DNA from: JAAZMI01 sp050942615
Lineage (GTDB): Bacteria; Bacillota; Dethiobacteria; DTU022; UBA8154
Reading direction: 5' to 3'
DNA length: 64,000 nt
Assembly: GCA_050942615.1 (NCBI GenBank)
Contig: JBMNNQ010000002.1
Location: forward strand, 27,133-91,132
Below the pieces are notes generated by a model. It was not told where the DNA came from. It did no database searches and worked only from the letters and a program-made list of their open reading frames with translations. Below are positions 63,566 to 64,000 of the stretch, piece by piece. Both the position numbers and the translations under genes were made by a program. Each line of letters begins with the position of its first letter. Position 1 is the stretch's first letter.

Positions 63566-63641
63566 GCTCACGTAGCTCAGTCGGCAGAGCGTATCCTTGG
63601 TAAGGATAAGGTCACCGGTTCGATTCCGGTCGTGAGCTCCA
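63566..63641 (+). tRNA. tRNA-Thr (GGT)
   Basis: Acceptor GCTCACG/CGTGAGC, anticodon loop TTGGTAA giving anticodon GGT, T-arm CCGGTTCGATTCCGG, encoded CCA. Confidence 0.96.
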
Positions 63642-63642
63642 T

Positions 63643-63719
63643 GGCGGTGTAGCTCAGCTGGTTAGAGCATACGGCTCATACCCGTAGTGTCCGGGGTTCG
63701 AATCCCTGCGCCGCCACCA
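63643..63719 (+). tRNA. Elongator tRNA-Met (CAT)
   Basis: Acceptor GGCGGTG/CGCCGCC with pair 1:72 intact, anticodon loop CTCATAC, T-loop TTCGAAT, encoded CCA. It begins two bases after tRNA-Thr. Confidence 0.95.
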
Positions 63720-63902
63720 GCCATTTTTTAGTATTGTGTAAACCCCTTCCGCAATCATCCCGCATAAATATTATTTGATGAAAATCGACGCAGTGCAAAA
63801 AAATAGTGAGGTAACGGAGGGTTTATTTTTTTATTTAATTACTGGTTAATACCAACTTGAAGGCACAGAAAAATTGGGTAAAAAGGGAGGATTTAAGGGA
63901 CA

Positions 63903-64000
63903 ATGGCCAAGAAAAAGTTTGAAAGGACCAAACCGCACGTTAACGTGGGTACGATTGGTCACGTTGACCATGGCAAGACCACACTGACTGCGGCGATCAC
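63903..64000 (+). CDS. tuf: Elongation factor Tu, 3' end beyond the window
   Basis: MAKKKFERTKPHVNVGTIGHVDHGKTT is the N-terminus of EF-Tu with the G1 P-loop GHVDHGKT. It delivers aminoacyl-tRNA to the ribosome. ATG 63903 follows a GGGAGGA site. It sits just after the tRNA cluster, as in many bacteria where tRNAs precede a tuf gene. Only 32 codons are visible. Confidence 0.97.
   Translation, partial: MAKKKFERTKPHVNVGTIGHVDHGKTTLTAAI

Overview
The window looks like a chromosome segment of an anaerobic, endospore-forming Firmicute of the Clostridia, probably close to the Desulfotomaculum/Pelotomaculum group. That placement is inference. It rests on a T-box leader, several lipoproteins with clear lipoboxes, an oxygen-sensitive class III ribonucleotide reductase, a CotA-like multicopper oxidase, a sigma-54 activator next to acyl-CoA ligases, strong Shine-Dalgarno sequences with frequent TTG/GTG starts, and an initiator tRNA-Thr-Met-tuf cluster. 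No rRNA, intact insertion sequence, prophage or CRISPR array was seen.

Layout. 1-6.1 kb: a 5'-truncated CobN-type chelatase and two paralogous FecB/BtuF-type lipoproteins. 6.2-13.1 kb: a T-box leader whose specifier reads UUC (Phe) ahead of an AMP-forming acyl-CoA ligase, then a DUF2225 protein, a PAS/sigma-54/TyrR-type activator on the minus strand and, divergent from it, a second acyl-CoA ligase with a near-consensus -24/-12 promoter. 13.6-18 kb: an O6-alkylguanine transferase homologue without its nucleophilic Cys, a YolD-like protein, a two-gene chromate transporter and a CbpA/CbpM chaperone pair. 17.9-21.2 kb: a minus-strand metal-chelate ABC operon with a palindrome in its promoter and a structured leader. 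21.5-34.5 kb: SRAP peptidase, an Mre11/Rad50-like pair, a URO-D family protein, a cyclodeaminase-family protein, a laccase, an MFS transporter, a polysaccharide deacetylase and a HAD phosphatase.

34.6-45 kb is an accessory, decayed stretch. It holds a HicB/HicA relic, an ABC ATPase cut off at a REP-like sequence, a small protein with a sodium-pump decarboxylase motif, a broken membrane protein, an MgtA-type ATPase, a nucleotidyltransferase/antitoxin-like pair, a relic of a REP-associated (RAYT) transposase between inverted REP-like ends, an HTH-Uma2 fusion and a Phd/ParE pair.

45-64 kb returns to core genes: ComEC, a copper-amine-oxidase-like/phosphodiester glycosidase exoprotein, NrdD, an amidohydrolase and a glycosyltransferase. 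They are followed by a cobalamin-riboswitch-controlled btuF-btuC-btuD operon ending in a Dph6-like ATP pyrophosphatase, a nucleotidyltransferase/degenerate phosphomannomutase fusion, three tRNAs and the start of tuf.

Themes. Corrinoid and metal-chelate handling recurs three times (cobN region, minus-strand ABC operon, btu operon). Two acyl-CoA ligases sit under unusual control, one by a Phe-type T-box and one by sigma-54 with a TyrR-type activator, which hints at aromatic amino-acid or aryl-acid metabolism. The best candidates for something undescribed are the btu operon with its Rossmann-like BtuD extension and Dph6-like enzyme, the T-box/ligase pairing, and the alkyltransferase homologue lacking both hallmark residues.
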